DNA from: an uncultured Lachnospiraceae bacterium | GTDB lineage: Bacteria; Bacillota; Clostridia; Lachnospirales; Lachnospiraceae | Assembly (NCBI GenBank): GCA_910588875.1 | Contig: CAJURT010000017.1 | Coordinates: 6,397 to 70,396 of the forward strand | DNA length: 64,000 nt | Direction: 5' to 3' | Shown here: positions 8,554 through 17,536 of the stretch, one piece after another | Layout of the letters: each line of letters begins with the position of its first letter | How positions within the stretch are numbered: the first letter of the stretch is position 1 | The notes under the pieces: generated by a model | What the model was told of the DNA's origin: nothing | What the model saw: only the letters and a program-made list of their open reading frames with translations | The model's database searches: none | Translations under genes and position numbers: made by a program

Positions 8554-11500
8554 ATGAAAATAGTGAATATCGCCGATGAAAAAAGGGCAATCCTGGAAAA
8601 TTATCTGTTATCGCCCCAGGGAGTGAACTGCAGGCAGGTATTCGGCATGTGCCGCCCGGTGATGGAACAACTCAAAGGAGAGGTTCCGTCGCCGGGCAGC
8701 TGGCTTGATACTCTCCATAAATGCTGCCTGTCCCTGTATTTTCCGGATAATTTCCCTGGGGAGGGAGCCAGGGGGTTAAAGCCCTGCTTTGATTTTTATT
8801 TCGATGTGCTGGGGGAACTGATAAAAAGGGAAAAACGGGAACTTCCCTTTGACCCCTGCCGGGATTTTGCCTATCTGACGGAGGAGGAATTAAAGAAGAG
8901 CGGCATCCGGGAGGAATACTTAAGGTTTAAGGAAAGCTATGCCGGGATCCATCTCTATGAGTTTATGCGGATTGCCAGGGAGATTACCCCTTTTGACACC
9001 TTAGGGCATATTGCCGGGGTGCACCATGTGGCCATGTCCGTGGCCAGGCAGCTGGAAAAGAGAGATATCCCTGTTGACCTGGCACTGCTTTCGGCGGCAG
9101 CCATTCTCCATGATGTGGGGAAATTCGGCTGTCGGCCCGGAGAGGCAAGGCGGGTTCCCTATCTGCATTACTATTACACAAGGCAGTTTGCCAACAGATT
9201 CCGTCTGGAGGGGATCGGACATATTGCAGCCAACCACTCCACCTGGGATTTGGAACTGGAAAACCTGTCCGTGGAGAATCTTCTGCTGATCTATGCGGAT
9301 TTCCGGGTGAAAAGCGTAAGGGAAAACCACAAAGAGAAGGTTTGTTTCTGGTCTTTGGACGATGCCTATGAAGTGATTTTGGGGAAGCTGGACAATGTGG
9401 ATGAAACGAAGCGCAGGCGTTACGGGAAGGTGTTTTCCAAGCTGAAAGATTTTGAAAATTATCTCAAAAGCCTGGGGGTTTCGGTTGGCCTGAATGGGGA
9501 GCCGGCCCTGGATGTGGAGGATAGGGAGCCCGGGCTTTTGGAAATGCCGCAACTGGCAGAAGCCTTCAAGTTCCGTGCCATCGCATCCAATATCACCATC
9601 ATGCACAGGATTCAGCGCAGGCCGGAGTTTATGAATCTTCTGGATGAGGCAAAAAATGAAAAGAACTGGCGGAATGTGAGGATTTATTTAAATATCCTGG
9701 ATGAATATTCCACTTATATGTCAGCAAAACAAAAGGAGGCGGTGATCCGTTTCCTCTATGAGATGCAGATGCACCGGGACGGAGATATCCGCCGCCATGG
9801 GGCCAGGCTTATCGGGCGCCTGATTGTGTCCGTGGAGGAGAGATACCAGAAGGAACTTCCGGAGGACGTATCCCTGCCAAAGCCGGCCCTGTCCTCCCTG
9901 GATGTGTGGGCAGATGCGCTGCAAAGAATGCTGATTCCGGATCACAAGATCACACAGCAGCACAAGCGGTGGATTGGGTTTTCCATGAAATCGGTTTTTA
10001 CCACAATCCTGGAACAGGTAAGCATTCCTGCCGGGGCAGAATACCTGGAGATCCTGATGGCCTATTACCGCAGCCCGCCGGATTCCGGGCTGCTGGCCTT
10101 TATCCTTATGGATTGCGCGGCCGTGATTCCCTTCGGCCTCTGTAAAGACGCCCGGAGGGAAATCCTTTTGAACTTTACAAGGAATGCCATGGAGAGGGGA
10201 GATCCGGAGATTTTTACCGCTGCCCTGCAGTTTTTGGCCCATTGGATGGAAGAGGGATGGATTCCGGATGAAAAAGAATTGTCCTGGCTGGAACCAGCCA
10301 TGGCTTTGAAAAAGGACACCCCGGCCTGCTGCAGGTATCTGATGGAAAAAATAGGGGCATACAGCAAGAAAGGGGGCCGGGAGGGGGAATTTTTCCGGCT
10401 TGACCCGGCATCCATATCGGAAATACTGATGGAAAACCAGAGGATTGAAGTCCCCTGGATCTTTAAGCAGGTCAATCTGGAGATCCTGGATAAAGCCTGC
10501 CAGGGCGGGAAGGCGGAGGCCTGGTTCCAGCTGGGAGTACATTTCGCAAATATGCTTCAGACCAGTGACCGGATTGTAATCAAATATCTGGCAGGCGATA
10601 ATTTGCTCCGGCTTTTGCCCAGGCTGGCCAATACGGAAAAATATGAACTGGCCATCGAACTCCTAAGGGGTCTGGAGATCGGGGAGTACTCCACTTCCAA
10701 GTATATCCCTGCCTATCTGGGGAAAATGTTTTTCCACTTAGAGGAATATTCCCAATATAAACTTCTGGAACGGTTCCGGTGGATGGTTGACAGCACCAAT
10801 TTCAGCGTGGCCATTGTGACCCTTGACACCATCGGAGTGATCGCCGGGCATTCTGGCGAAGGCAGGGAAGGACAGCCAGGCTTTGAGGGGAATTCTGTTT
10901 CAGAAGAGATCCGCATAAAGCTGGAGGGGATGCTGCTGAGGGGGGTGTCCCATTATGCCCAGGAAGTCAGGCTGGAAGCGCTCTGGGTGATTGGACACAG
11001 CATTTTCGGGAACCCCCGGCTTCCCCTGGGAAGAAAGGCAGAATATTTTCTGTCCATGGGCCGCAAGCTTAAAACCATGATGGGGAAGGAAAAAAACAAT
11101 TTGTGCAGGTACAATTACGGGGCAGTGCTAAACCATATTTACCGGTTTCTGTCAGATTACTCCCTTGGGTTTGGGTGTCTTCCGGAGGAAAAGGAAAAAA
11201 AGATTGCATTTTTTCCGGGCACCTTTGACCCGTTTTCCCTGGGGCACAAGGGCATGGTGGAGGAACTTCGCCGTCATGGTTTCCGGGTTTTTCTGGCTTT
11301 GGATGAGTTTTCCTGGTCGAAACGGGTACAGCCCTATAAAATCCGGCAGCAGATTGTAAAAATGTCCATAGCAGATTTAAACGATGTCTATCTTCTGCCG
11401 GAAAATCTTGTGGTGAACATTGCCAATCCGGATGATTTAAGGAAACTGAGGGCATTTTTCGGTAACAAGGAAGTCTGGCTGGTGGTGGGCAGGGATGTGG

Positions 11501-13287
11501 TGGAAAATGCCTCCGCATACAAGAAAAGTCCGGAGGAGGGATCCGTCCATTCCTTTCCCCATATTGTGTTTCACCGGGGCGGGCAGGACAAAAGCCAGAT
11601 CTGTGTACAGCGCATAAAGGGGGAGGCCTTATCCCTCACCCTGCCAAAAAAATACGAGGCAGTCAGTTCCAGCAGGATCCGGGAATATGTGGACTTAAAC
11701 CGGGATATCTCCAACCTGGTGGACACCAATGTGCAGAATTATATCGAGGAATATGGGTTATACCGACGGGAGCCGGTGTTTAAGCTTACCATGGCAAGCA
11801 GGGCAATCAACCGGATATACCAGGAGAGGATCCCCGGGGATATGGTAAGGGAACTGGCGGCAGGGCTTTTTAAGGAGGACTGGAACCATGGAAGAGGGGA
11901 ATTTGCCCTGAGGCTAGAGGGGGAACAGCTGGTGGGGATCCGGGATGAAAAGCAATATGGGCAGATGGTGGGAGCGGTGCTGTTCCATCCGGTGAGTTTT
12001 TGCGGGCTTTACCAGGAATGTGGGGATGAGAAACTGACAGGCTGGTTAAGAAAACATATTTCCGGAAGGATTGCCTGGATCACCGGCATCTATGAGCGGT
12101 GTGAGGGAAGAAGCCGGGGATATGCCCAGCTGGCGCTGACAGAGATGCTTGCGGTTTGCCTGGAACAGGAATATACCTATGCCATTTGCCTTCAGCCAGG
12201 CTCCAGCCGGGAACTCCTGCTGCGGCAGGGTTTTGTCCCTGTCCCGGCAAAAAGGGACTGCTTCCTTGTGGATTTGAGGAATCCCCTTCTGCTGTTTTGT
12301 GACGCGAAGATGTGCCTGAAGGAACCCTTCCGCAGCCATGAGGCATTGGCAGCACGGATGGAGGAAAAGAGAAAGCTTCTCCAGGGTGCCCTGGCATCCC
12401 TGTATCCGGGGAACCTGGTTCTGTGCCTAGAGTCGGAGGTGGTAAACCATAGGGTGCTGAAAATGATTGCCAGGGAGAACCCTGCCGCGTCCCGGATGCC
12501 GGCCTTTGGGCAGGCCGGGGAAAATATGTGTGTTCCCTTTGGAAAGATCCTAAGAGGGATGCTGGCAGCCAATTGCGTCACCAAAGCCCTGGACACGGAG
12601 AAAATTTATGAGCCGGATCTGTCGGGCTTTACCATCCGGGAATACCCCAATTTTGCCGATCTGCATACACAGGTAAAAATACTCCGCTCCTTTAAAAGGC
12701 CGGTGATCCTGGTGGATGATTTGTACCATGAGGGCTACCGGATGGAGGGAATTGAACCGATCCTGGAAAAAGAGGAGGTGGAGATAAAGAAAATCATCGT
12801 GGGGGCAATGTCAGGCAACGGCAGGGATATTGCTTACCGGAAAAAGAAACCGGTGGAGGGCGCTTACTTTATCCCCAATATAAAGGCCTGGGTTACGGAA
12901 TCCGGATTTTACCCCTTTATCGGCGGGGAGAGCGTGAGGAAGGAGGAAGGGGAGGGGACGGGAGCCGCGCTGCTGCCCTCTGTCAATGATATCCTTCCCT
13001 ATCAGATTCCCCATTTTCTGAGGGATGTGAGGCTGGGGGATTTTTACCGTTTTTCGGAACTGTGTCTTTCCAATGCCAGGGCAATCCTGGAAGGGGTGGA
13101 ACAGATTTACCAGGAGATGAGCGGCAGGAGGCTGACGGTGAGGCGTTTGGGCGAGGTCATGGCAGAGCCCAGGTATCCGGATATCCGGCAAGTGGAGATT
13201 TCCGGCCGTACTGCGGCAGAGTGCCTGGGGGATGAGCAGCAGAGGCTGAAGCGGTTTGAATGCCTGTGTGGCATGGACCGTGTGTAG
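8554..13287 (+). CDS. Giant HD / nucleotidyltransferase / GNAT-like / PRT-like multidomain protein
   Basis: At 1577 residues this protein chains at least four recognisable parts. An HD phosphohydrolase-like domain (about 150-300) has H157/H158 and AILHDVGK (H186, D187). Helical, HEAT-like sequence fills about 340-870. A nicotinate-nucleotide-adenylyltransferase-like domain (about 883-1070) has FFPGTFDPFSLGH and the matching SSSRIREYV motif at 1038-1046. A GNAT-like region (about 1095-1240) has the EGRSRGYAQLAL acetyl-CoA loop. A phosphoribosyltransferase-like region (about 1280-1460) has PVILVDDLYHEGY, similar to the PRPP loop. No stop or frameshift interrupts it. It lies between gdhA and two redox-type genes. 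The combination suggests a NAD- or nucleotide-related sensor or modification enzyme; no specific function can be assigned. Confidence 0.85.
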   Translation: MKIVNIADEKRAILENYLLSPQGVNCRQVFGMCRPVMEQLKGEVPSPGSWLDTLHKCCLSLYFPDNFPGEGARGLKPCFDFYFDVLGELIKREKRELPFDPCRDFAYLTEEELKKSGIREEYLRFKESYAGIHLYEFMRIAREITPFDTLGHIAGVHHVAMSVARQLEKRDIPVDLALLSAAAILHDVGKFGCRPGEARRVPYLHYYYTRQFANRFRLEGIGHIAANHSTWDLELENLSVENLLLIYADFRVKSVRENHKEKVCFWSLDDAYEVILGKLDNVDETKRRRYGKVFSKLKDFENYLKSLGVSVGLNGEPALDVEDREPGLLEMPQLAEAFKFRAIASNITIMHRIQRRPEFMNLLDEAKNEKNWRNVRIYLNILDEYSTYMSAKQKEAVIRFLYEMQMHRDGDIRRHGARLIGRLIVSVEERYQKELPEDVSLPKPALSSLDVWADALQRMLIPDHKITQQHKRWIGFSMKSVFTTILEQVSIPAGAEYLEILMAYYRSPPDSGLLAFILMDCAAVIPFGLCKDARREILLNFTRNAMERGDPEIFTAALQFLAHWMEEGWIPDEKELSWLEPAMALKKDTPACCRYLMEKIGAYSKKGGREGEFFRLDPASISEILMENQRIEVPWIFKQVNLEILDKACQGGKAEAWFQLGVHFANMLQTSDRIVIKYLAGDNLLRLLPRLANTEKYELAIELLRGLEIGEYSTSKYIPAYLGKMFFHLEEYSQYKLLERFRWMVDSTNFSVAIVTLDTIGVIAGHSGEGREGQPGFEGNSVSEEIRIKLEGMLLRGVSHYAQEVRLEALWVIGHSIFGNPRLPLGRKAEYFLSMGRKLKTMMGKEKNNLCRYNYGAVLNHIYRFLSDYSLGFGCLPEEKEKKIAFFPGTFDPFSLGHKGMVEELRRHGFRVFLALDEFSWSKRVQPYKIRQQIVKMSIADLNDVYLLPENLVVNIANPDDLRKLRAFFGNKEVWLVVGRDVVENASAYKKSPEEGSVHSFPHIVFHRGGQDKSQICVQRIKGEALSLTLPKKYEAVSSSRIREYVDLNRDISNLVDTNVQNYIEEYGLYRREPVFKLTMASRAINRIYQERIPGDMVRELAAGLFKEDWNHGRGEFALRLEGEQLVGIRDEKQYGQMVGAVLFHPVSFCGLYQECGDEKLTGWLRKHISGRIAWITGIYERCEGRSRGYAQLALTEMLAVCLEQEYTYAICLQPGSSRELLLRQGFVPVPAKRDCFLVDLRNPLLLFCDAKMCLKEPFRSHEALAARMEEKRKLLQGALASLYPGNLVLCLESEVVNHRVLKMIARENPAASRMPAFGQAGENMCVPFGKILRGMLAANCVTKALDTEKIYEPDLSGFTIREYPNFADLHTQVKILRSFKRPVILVDDLYHEGYRMEGIEPILEKEEVEIKKIIVGAMSGNGRDIAYRKKKPVEGAYFIPNIKAWVTESGFYPFIGGESVRKEEGEGTGAALLPSVNDILPYQIPHFLRDVRLGDFYRFSELCLSNARAILEGVEQIYQEMSGRRLTVRRLGEVMAEPRYPDIRQVEISGRTAAECLGDEQQRLKRFECLCGMDRV

Positions 13288-13320
13288 TGGATAAGCAGGA
13301 AGAGAAAGGGGGACGATAAG

Positions 13321-14313
13321 ATGAAGGAGGGGAAAAGGATAGCCGACCTGCAGGGCGGGAAAGGGCGTCCTTTGGCGGACTGCCGTATTTCCTGGATACA
13401 GGGATGTGGAAGATGGATGAAGAGAGTGGTGGTGGCAGGGCTGGGGGATGTGGGAACCACCCTTCTTTCCGGCCTGGTCCTGCTGGGGAGGGAAGTGATC
13501 CGGAATATCGGGATCTATGATGTGAACGGTAATTTGTGCCGGCGGCTTTACCTGGAACTGAACCAGATTGTCCGGCCATTTGAGGATGTTCCCTTCCCTC
13601 CGGTGTACATAGCAGAGGAGAAAAAGCTTTTTGACTGTGACGTGTTCATCTTTTGTGTGGCCAGGTCCGTACCGGCAGTGGGAAGCGGGGTAAAGGATGT
13701 GAGGATGGCACAGTTTGAGGCAAACCAGGAGATTATTTCCTGGTATGCCAGGAAAGCGGCGGATGAGAATTTTTCCGGCCTTTTCGTGGTGGTGTCCGAC
13801 CCGGTGGAACGGCTGTGCAAGGCCGTGCTTAAAAGTTCGGCAAAAGGGAGGCATCCCCTCCACCCCTATCAGATCACAGGATGCGGGCTGGGGGTGATGA
13901 ACGCCAGGGCAGTGTTTTATGCCAGGCAGAACCGGGAATTTGAGGATTATCTCATTTCCGGGCGGGTGTTCGGCGCCCATGGGCAGGAACTGATTGTTGC
14001 CAATGATATTACAGAGATCGGCTATGACGACGAGCGTTCAAGGAAGCTTACCAGGCTGGTGCTGGAGGCAAACCAGGAGGTCAGGGCAGCAGGCTATAAG
14101 CCCTATATTGCCCCGGCCCTTTCCTCCGGAGCCATGACCATTCTCCAGATATTGAAGGGGCGCTGGAGTTTTTGCTCCAATTATCTTGGAGGGGTGTATT
14201 TTGGGGGGAGGAGCCGCACCACATCCATGGGGATTGCCTGGGAGGAGTCCCCTCTGCCGGAGGCATTGTTTGCCAGGCTTGAGCAGTCCTACCAAAAGAT
14301 GGAGGAATGGTGA
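13321..14313 (+). CDS. Lactate/malate dehydrogenase-like protein
   Basis: A Rossmann fold begins at VVVAGLGDVGTTLLSG (about 36-51) followed by an acidic IYDVN strand end, as in the lactate/malate dehydrogenase family. The family catalytic His is present (H220 in FGAHGQE) and so is the substrate Arg (R196), but the usual LDxxR motif reads VMNAR, so the Asp that partners the His seems lost. It may use an unusual substrate or bind NAD without lactate chemistry. The start at 13321 has a strong AAAGGGGG site; a later Met at 13417 would give a more typical N-terminus. It overlaps the next gene by one base and follows the giant protein by 33 bases. Confidence 0.75.
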   Translation: MKEGKRIADLQGGKGRPLADCRISWIQGCGRWMKRVVVAGLGDVGTTLLSGLVLLGREVIRNIGIYDVNGNLCRRLYLELNQIVRPFEDVPFPPVYIAEEKKLFDCDVFIFCVARSVPAVGSGVKDVRMAQFEANQEIISWYARKAADENFSGLFVVVSDPVERLCKAVLKSSAKGRHPLHPYQITGCGLGVMNARAVFYARQNREFEDYLISGRVFGAHGQELIVANDITEIGYDDERSRKLTRLVLEANQEVRAAGYKPYIAPALSSGAMTILQILKGRWSFCSNYLGGVYFGGRSRTTSMGIAWEESPLPEALFARLEQSYQKMEEW

Positions 14314-15437
14314 TGAAATTGACGGTGGTTATGCCGGGAAGGACGGACGGAGTTGAAAATACAAGGCTTGGCCGGACAGCATCCCGGGTGATGGGGTCAT
14401 TGCCGATGACCGGCGGATTGGGGGAAAAGGATGAAAATTTTGCAGTGGAGTGGATCCGGGGGGTGGAGGATTTCCATACCCGTTTTTCCGGCGGAGGCCT
14501 TAAAAATGCCAGGATCCTTTTCCTGTTTGACATCGGGGCCACAGGGATCTGCATGGAACTATATTCCCTTCTTCAGGAGATCCGCCAGAACCCTTCCGGG
14601 TTTGCCGGAAGCATTGCCGGCCTCGTAGTGGACGGGGAAAGCGAGTGGTATACCAAGGCAGTTGCCAGGGAATTCGTTTTCAGCGCAAACGGTTCCGGGT
14701 GCCTTTTTGTGGGACGCCCATTGGTGGAGGCCACGAAGGGCCTTGCCAATTTTTCCCTGGCTGCCAGGGTGGGGAACCTTTCACCCGGCAGGGCTTATCA
14801 GGAAGCAATCCGGGAACTGGTTTTCCGGGTTGCCCGTTTTTCCCTACAGCCGAAAAGGAACCCAAAGCTGTTATGCCTCCATTCCTGCAATGCCAGGACA
14901 TCCAATACCTATATGCTGTGGTCAATGGTAAAGGAACACCTAAAAGGCCGCTGCGAGATCCGGGAAATTTTCTTTAAAAACGGGGAGATCAAGGATTGCC
15001 TGGGGTGCTCATATGATACCTGCTTAAAATACGGCCAGAATACCCGGTGCTATTACGGAGGGGTGATTGTGGACGCCGTGTACCCTGCCCTGGAATCCTG
15101 TGACGGCCTGATGCTTCTCTGCCCCAATTATAATGATGCCCTGGGTGCAAACCTGACCGCTTTTATCAACCGGATGACAGCCCTCTACCGGAAACGGCAG
15201 TTTTACGATAAGTACTTGTTTTCCATTATCGTGTCTGGTTATAGCGGCGGGGATATCGTGGCTGCCCAGGTAATCGATGCAGTCTGCATGAACAAAACCT
15301 TCATCCTTCCGCCTTACTTTGCAATGACGGCGGTTGCGAATGAGCCGGGGAGCGTGAAAAGGGCCGGGGATGTGGAACAAAGGGCGCAACAGTATGCCCT
15401 CGGTATTGCCGGGGCCCTTTGTGGGAGCGGCAGCTGA
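14313..15437 (+). CDS. Flavodoxin/iron-sulfur-flavoprotein-like oxidoreductase
   Basis: The C-terminal half resembles NADPH-dependent FMN reductases and iron-sulfur flavoproteins: LLCLHSCNARTSNTYMLWS looks like the FMN phosphate loop, and a Cys cluster CLGCSYDTC...C (CX2CX4CX8C) follows, which could hold an Fe-S cluster. The N-terminal ~175 residues resemble nothing I recognise. The start at 14313 is chosen because GGAGG lies 7 bases upstream; it overlaps the previous stop codon as TGATG, indicating translational coupling. It probably forms a functional set with the two genes before it. Redox role likely; substrate unknown. Confidence 0.7.
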   Translation: MKLTVVMPGRTDGVENTRLGRTASRVMGSLPMTGGLGEKDENFAVEWIRGVEDFHTRFSGGGLKNARILFLFDIGATGICMELYSLLQEIRQNPSGFAGSIAGLVVDGESEWYTKAVAREFVFSANGSGCLFVGRPLVEATKGLANFSLAARVGNLSPGRAYQEAIRELVFRVARFSLQPKRNPKLLCLHSCNARTSNTYMLWSMVKEHLKGRCEIREIFFKNGEIKDCLGCSYDTCLKYGQNTRCYYGGVIVDAVYPALESCDGLMLLCPNYNDALGANLTAFINRMTALYRKRQFYDKYLFSIIVSGYSGGDIVAAQVIDAVCMNKTFILPPYFAMTAVANEPGSVKRAGDVEQRAQQYALGIAGALCGSGS

Positions 15438-15460
15438 CGGAGGACAGATTTTGAATGTTA

Positions 15461-15489
15461 TTGCCAGCTTTCCTGTGCTGTGATAAAAT
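15461..15489 (+). promoter_or_regulatory. Promoter of the nuclease gene
   Basis: TTGCCA at 15461-15466 and TAAAAT at 15484-15489 are separated by 17 bases, each one base from consensus. It lies 72 bases before the nuclease start and just after the preceding operon. Confidence 0.65.
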
Positions 15490-15560
15490 GATTTTTATCT
15501 ATTGGCCGGGATGGAATGCCGGGCCATAGAGACAAAGGCCATAGGAAAGGATGGTAGCGG

Positions 15561-16517
15561 ATGAAGCACAAAAGAACATTTTTAGGGACATTTCTGCTGT
15601 TTGTCATAATTGTGGTATCTTCATTGGGGCAATGGTATTTCCAGGAGGATCCGGGGGGAAAGGAGGCATGGACAAAAGGGAAGGGCGGGGTGGATCTCCC
15701 GGCCAATCCGGGCAGCCTGCTTCCGGGCGGATGGTATGGGGAACTTCCGGAATATGCCGGGGAGGCAAGTGTCCCTGTTAACCAGGGAATTCCCTTTTTT
15801 ACCCAGGAAGAACTGACCAGGGAACCTTTTGAAAACTATGGCGAGTTGGATGGCCTTGGCCGCTGCACGGGGGCTTATGCCAATGTCTGCCGGGAGATTA
15901 TGCCTACCGGGGAACGTGGGAATATCAGCAGGGTGAAACCTACAGGCTGGCAGACGGCCAGCTATGATATCATATCGGATAAGCATCTGTACAACCGCTG
16001 CCATCTGATCGGTTACCAATTATCCGGGGAGAATGCCAATGAGAAGAATCTGATCACGGGAACCCGGTATATGAACGTGGAGGGGATGCTGCCCTGGGAG
16101 AATGTGGTGGCAGAATATGTGGACGAGACGGAAAACCATGTGCTTTACCGTGTCACCCCTTATTTTGAGGGGGAGAACCTGGTTGCTTCTGGGGTACTGA
16201 TGGAAGGGTATTCCGTGGAGGATGAGGGGGCAGGGGTCTGTTTTAATGTGTATTGCTACAATGTGCAGCCAGGAATCATGATTGATTACAAAACAGGGGA
16301 CAACTGGCTGGATGAGTCTAAAAAGCCGGCAGGGGAGGGACAAAATTCCCAGGATCAGAAAGCCGGTTATGTGATTAATACGAATACGGAGAAATTCCAC
16401 CTCCCCTCCTGCTTAAGCGCCCGGGAGATGAACGGGAAAAACAGGGAGTATTTTACCGGGGAACGGGAAGAACTGATTGAGAGAGGGTATCTTCCCTGCA
16501 GCCGTTGTAACCCGTAG
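15561..16517 (+). CDS. Secreted or membrane-anchored DNA/RNA non-specific endonuclease
   Basis: The 318-residue protein begins with a hydrophobic segment (about residues 7-25) that acts as signal peptide or anchor. The central domain matches DNA/RNA non-specific nucleases: NRCHLIGYQLSGENANEKN corresponds to the DRGHL...N catalytic region with the general-base His and the metal-binding Asn. The last ~45 residues have a Cys/His pattern (FHLPSC...PCSRCNP) found as a small C-terminal module in extracellular proteins. It probably degrades extracellular nucleic acids, which would supply purines, but no direct link to the purine island can be shown. It has its own promoter. Confidence 0.88.
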   Translation: MKHKRTFLGTFLLFVIIVVSSLGQWYFQEDPGGKEAWTKGKGGVDLPANPGSLLPGGWYGELPEYAGEASVPVNQGIPFFTQEELTREPFENYGELDGLGRCTGAYANVCREIMPTGERGNISRVKPTGWQTASYDIISDKHLYNRCHLIGYQLSGENANEKNLITGTRYMNVEGMLPWENVVAEYVDETENHVLYRVTPYFEGENLVASGVLMEGYSVEDEGAGVCFNVYCYNVQPGIMIDYKTGDNWLDESKKPAGEGQNSQDQKAGYVINTNTEKFHLPSCLSAREMNGKNREYFTGEREELIERGYLPCSRCNP

Positions 16518-16560
16518 AAGGTGGGGACAGGGAGCCGAAGAGGTTTTGCCGGAAAAGGTG

Positions 16561-16589
16561 TTTACAGGAATAATACTATATAGTATAAT
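16561..16589 (+). promoter_or_regulatory. Promoter of the MarR operon with embedded operator
   Basis: TTTACA at 16561-16566 and a perfect TATAAT at 16584-16589 are 17 bases apart. A 14-base perfect palindrome, ATACTATATAGTAT (16573-16586), fills the spacer and overlaps the -10, a typical place for a MarR dimer to autorepress. Confidence 0.8.
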
Positions 16590-16609
16590 ACTGAATAGGG
16601 GGAATTTCC

Positions 16610-17041
16610 ATGGACATTCAGGCAGGGAATATGATTTCCCAGATTAAGCGGGTCAGTGACCGGATTTTTGACCGCATTCTGTCTGAGCGGGATATCGGCG
16701 CTTTCAACGGGGCACAGGGGCGGATTCTTTATGTCCTGTGGCAGGAAGAGAATATTTCGCTAAAGGAAATCGCTGGCAGGACAGGCCTTGCCGCCACCAC
16801 GCTTACCAGCATGATTGACCGCATGGAGGCTTCCGGGCTGGTCTGCCGTGTCCCGGACAGCAGTGACCGCAGAAAGAGGCTGTTAGCCCTGACAGATAAG
16901 GCCAGGAGCCTTAAAGAGGATTATGATGCTGTGTCCAGTCAGATGGCCGGGATCGTCTACGCCGGATTTTCCGAAGAGGAGATCCTGCAGTGTGAGGCTA
17001 TGCTTGGCAGGATTTATGGCAATCTCCGGAGGTATGTCTGA
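16610..17041 (+). CDS. MarR-family transcriptional regulator
   Basis: The 143-residue protein has the MarR winged helix: ISLKEIAGRTGLAATTLTSM as the helix-turn-helix, followed by the wing with VPDSSDRRKRLLALT, which contains the family DxRxKxLxLT motif. The length is typical. A perfect palindrome covers its promoter, which suggests autoregulation. The small gene at 17125 follows 83 bases later and is the likely co-regulated target. The effector is unknown. Confidence 0.93.
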   Translation: MDIQAGNMISQIKRVSDRIFDRILSERDIGAFNGAQGRILYVLWQEENISLKEIAGRTGLAATTLTSMIDRMEASGLVCRVPDSSDRRKRLLALTDKARSLKEDYDAVSSQMAGIVYAGFSEEEILQCEAMLGRIYGNLRRYV

Positions 17042-17124
17042 ATTCCCTCAAAAAGAAAGCTGAAGCAGCAATACAAGGTTGACAGATTTTGCAATATTAT
17101 ATTGGAAGAAGGAGAGGGAAGACG

Positions 17125-17481
17125 ATGGATCAGAAGGTAAAGGATTATGTTTCCGGAAAGGTGAAGGAGATGATTGGCGCTGCATCTTGCTGCATGGAGG
17201 CAAAGGCAGCCGGGCAGGCCTGGCTGGATGCCGTCGGGACAGACAAGGAGGCTGAGCAGACAAAGAAGCTGATCGGGCAGCTGGAGATGGACATTATGCC
17301 GGTGGACGGATTGATTGCTTTTGCAGATTCCGAGGCAGGAGCCCAGGTATTCGGCGCCGAAACGGCAAAGAATGTGGCAGCCCATGGCAGAGAGATTAAG
17401 GCAGCAGGGGCAAAATACTGCGACTGCCCGGCATGCAATGCGGTGGCAGCGATCCTGGAGAAGAAAGAGGAACTTCTTTAA
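17125..17481 (+). CDS. Small conserved Cys-containing protein of unknown function
   Basis: The 118-residue protein starts at the ATG at 17125, which has GGAGAGGG upstream; an in-frame ATG at 17089 lacks a good site. It is helix-rich and soluble, with a CC pair at residues 22-23 and a CDCPACNA cluster near the C-terminus that could bind metal or undergo disulfide chemistry. Similar small proteins in related bacteria have been labelled Hsp90-like, but I see no Hsp90 domain. It follows the marR gene and precedes a strong terminator, so it is probably controlled by MarR. Confidence 0.7.
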   Translation: MDQKVKDYVSGKVKEMIGAASCCMEAKAAGQAWLDAVGTDKEAEQTKKLIGQLEMDIMPVDGLIAFADSEAGAQVFGAETAKNVAAHGREIKAAGAKYCDCPACNAVAAILEKKEELL

Positions 17482-17493
17482 TCCCGTAAGAGT

Positions 17494-17524
17494 AAAATCC
17501 CCGCAGTTTTGCTGCGGGGATTTT
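17494..17524. terminator. Bidirectional terminator
   Basis: AAAATCCCCGCAG pairs perfectly with CTGCGGGGATTTT around a TTTTG loop, giving a 13-base stem flanked by A and T runs. It serves both the marR operon (plus) and the convergent lipoprotein gene (minus). Confidence 0.92.
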
Positions 17525-17536
17525 CATGATAAGCTT

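Noticed and set aside
12811..13980. Long minus-strand reading frame opposite the giant and LDH-like genes
   Set aside because: It runs across two real genes, is rich in Pro/His from reversed codons, and has no start signal or family features.
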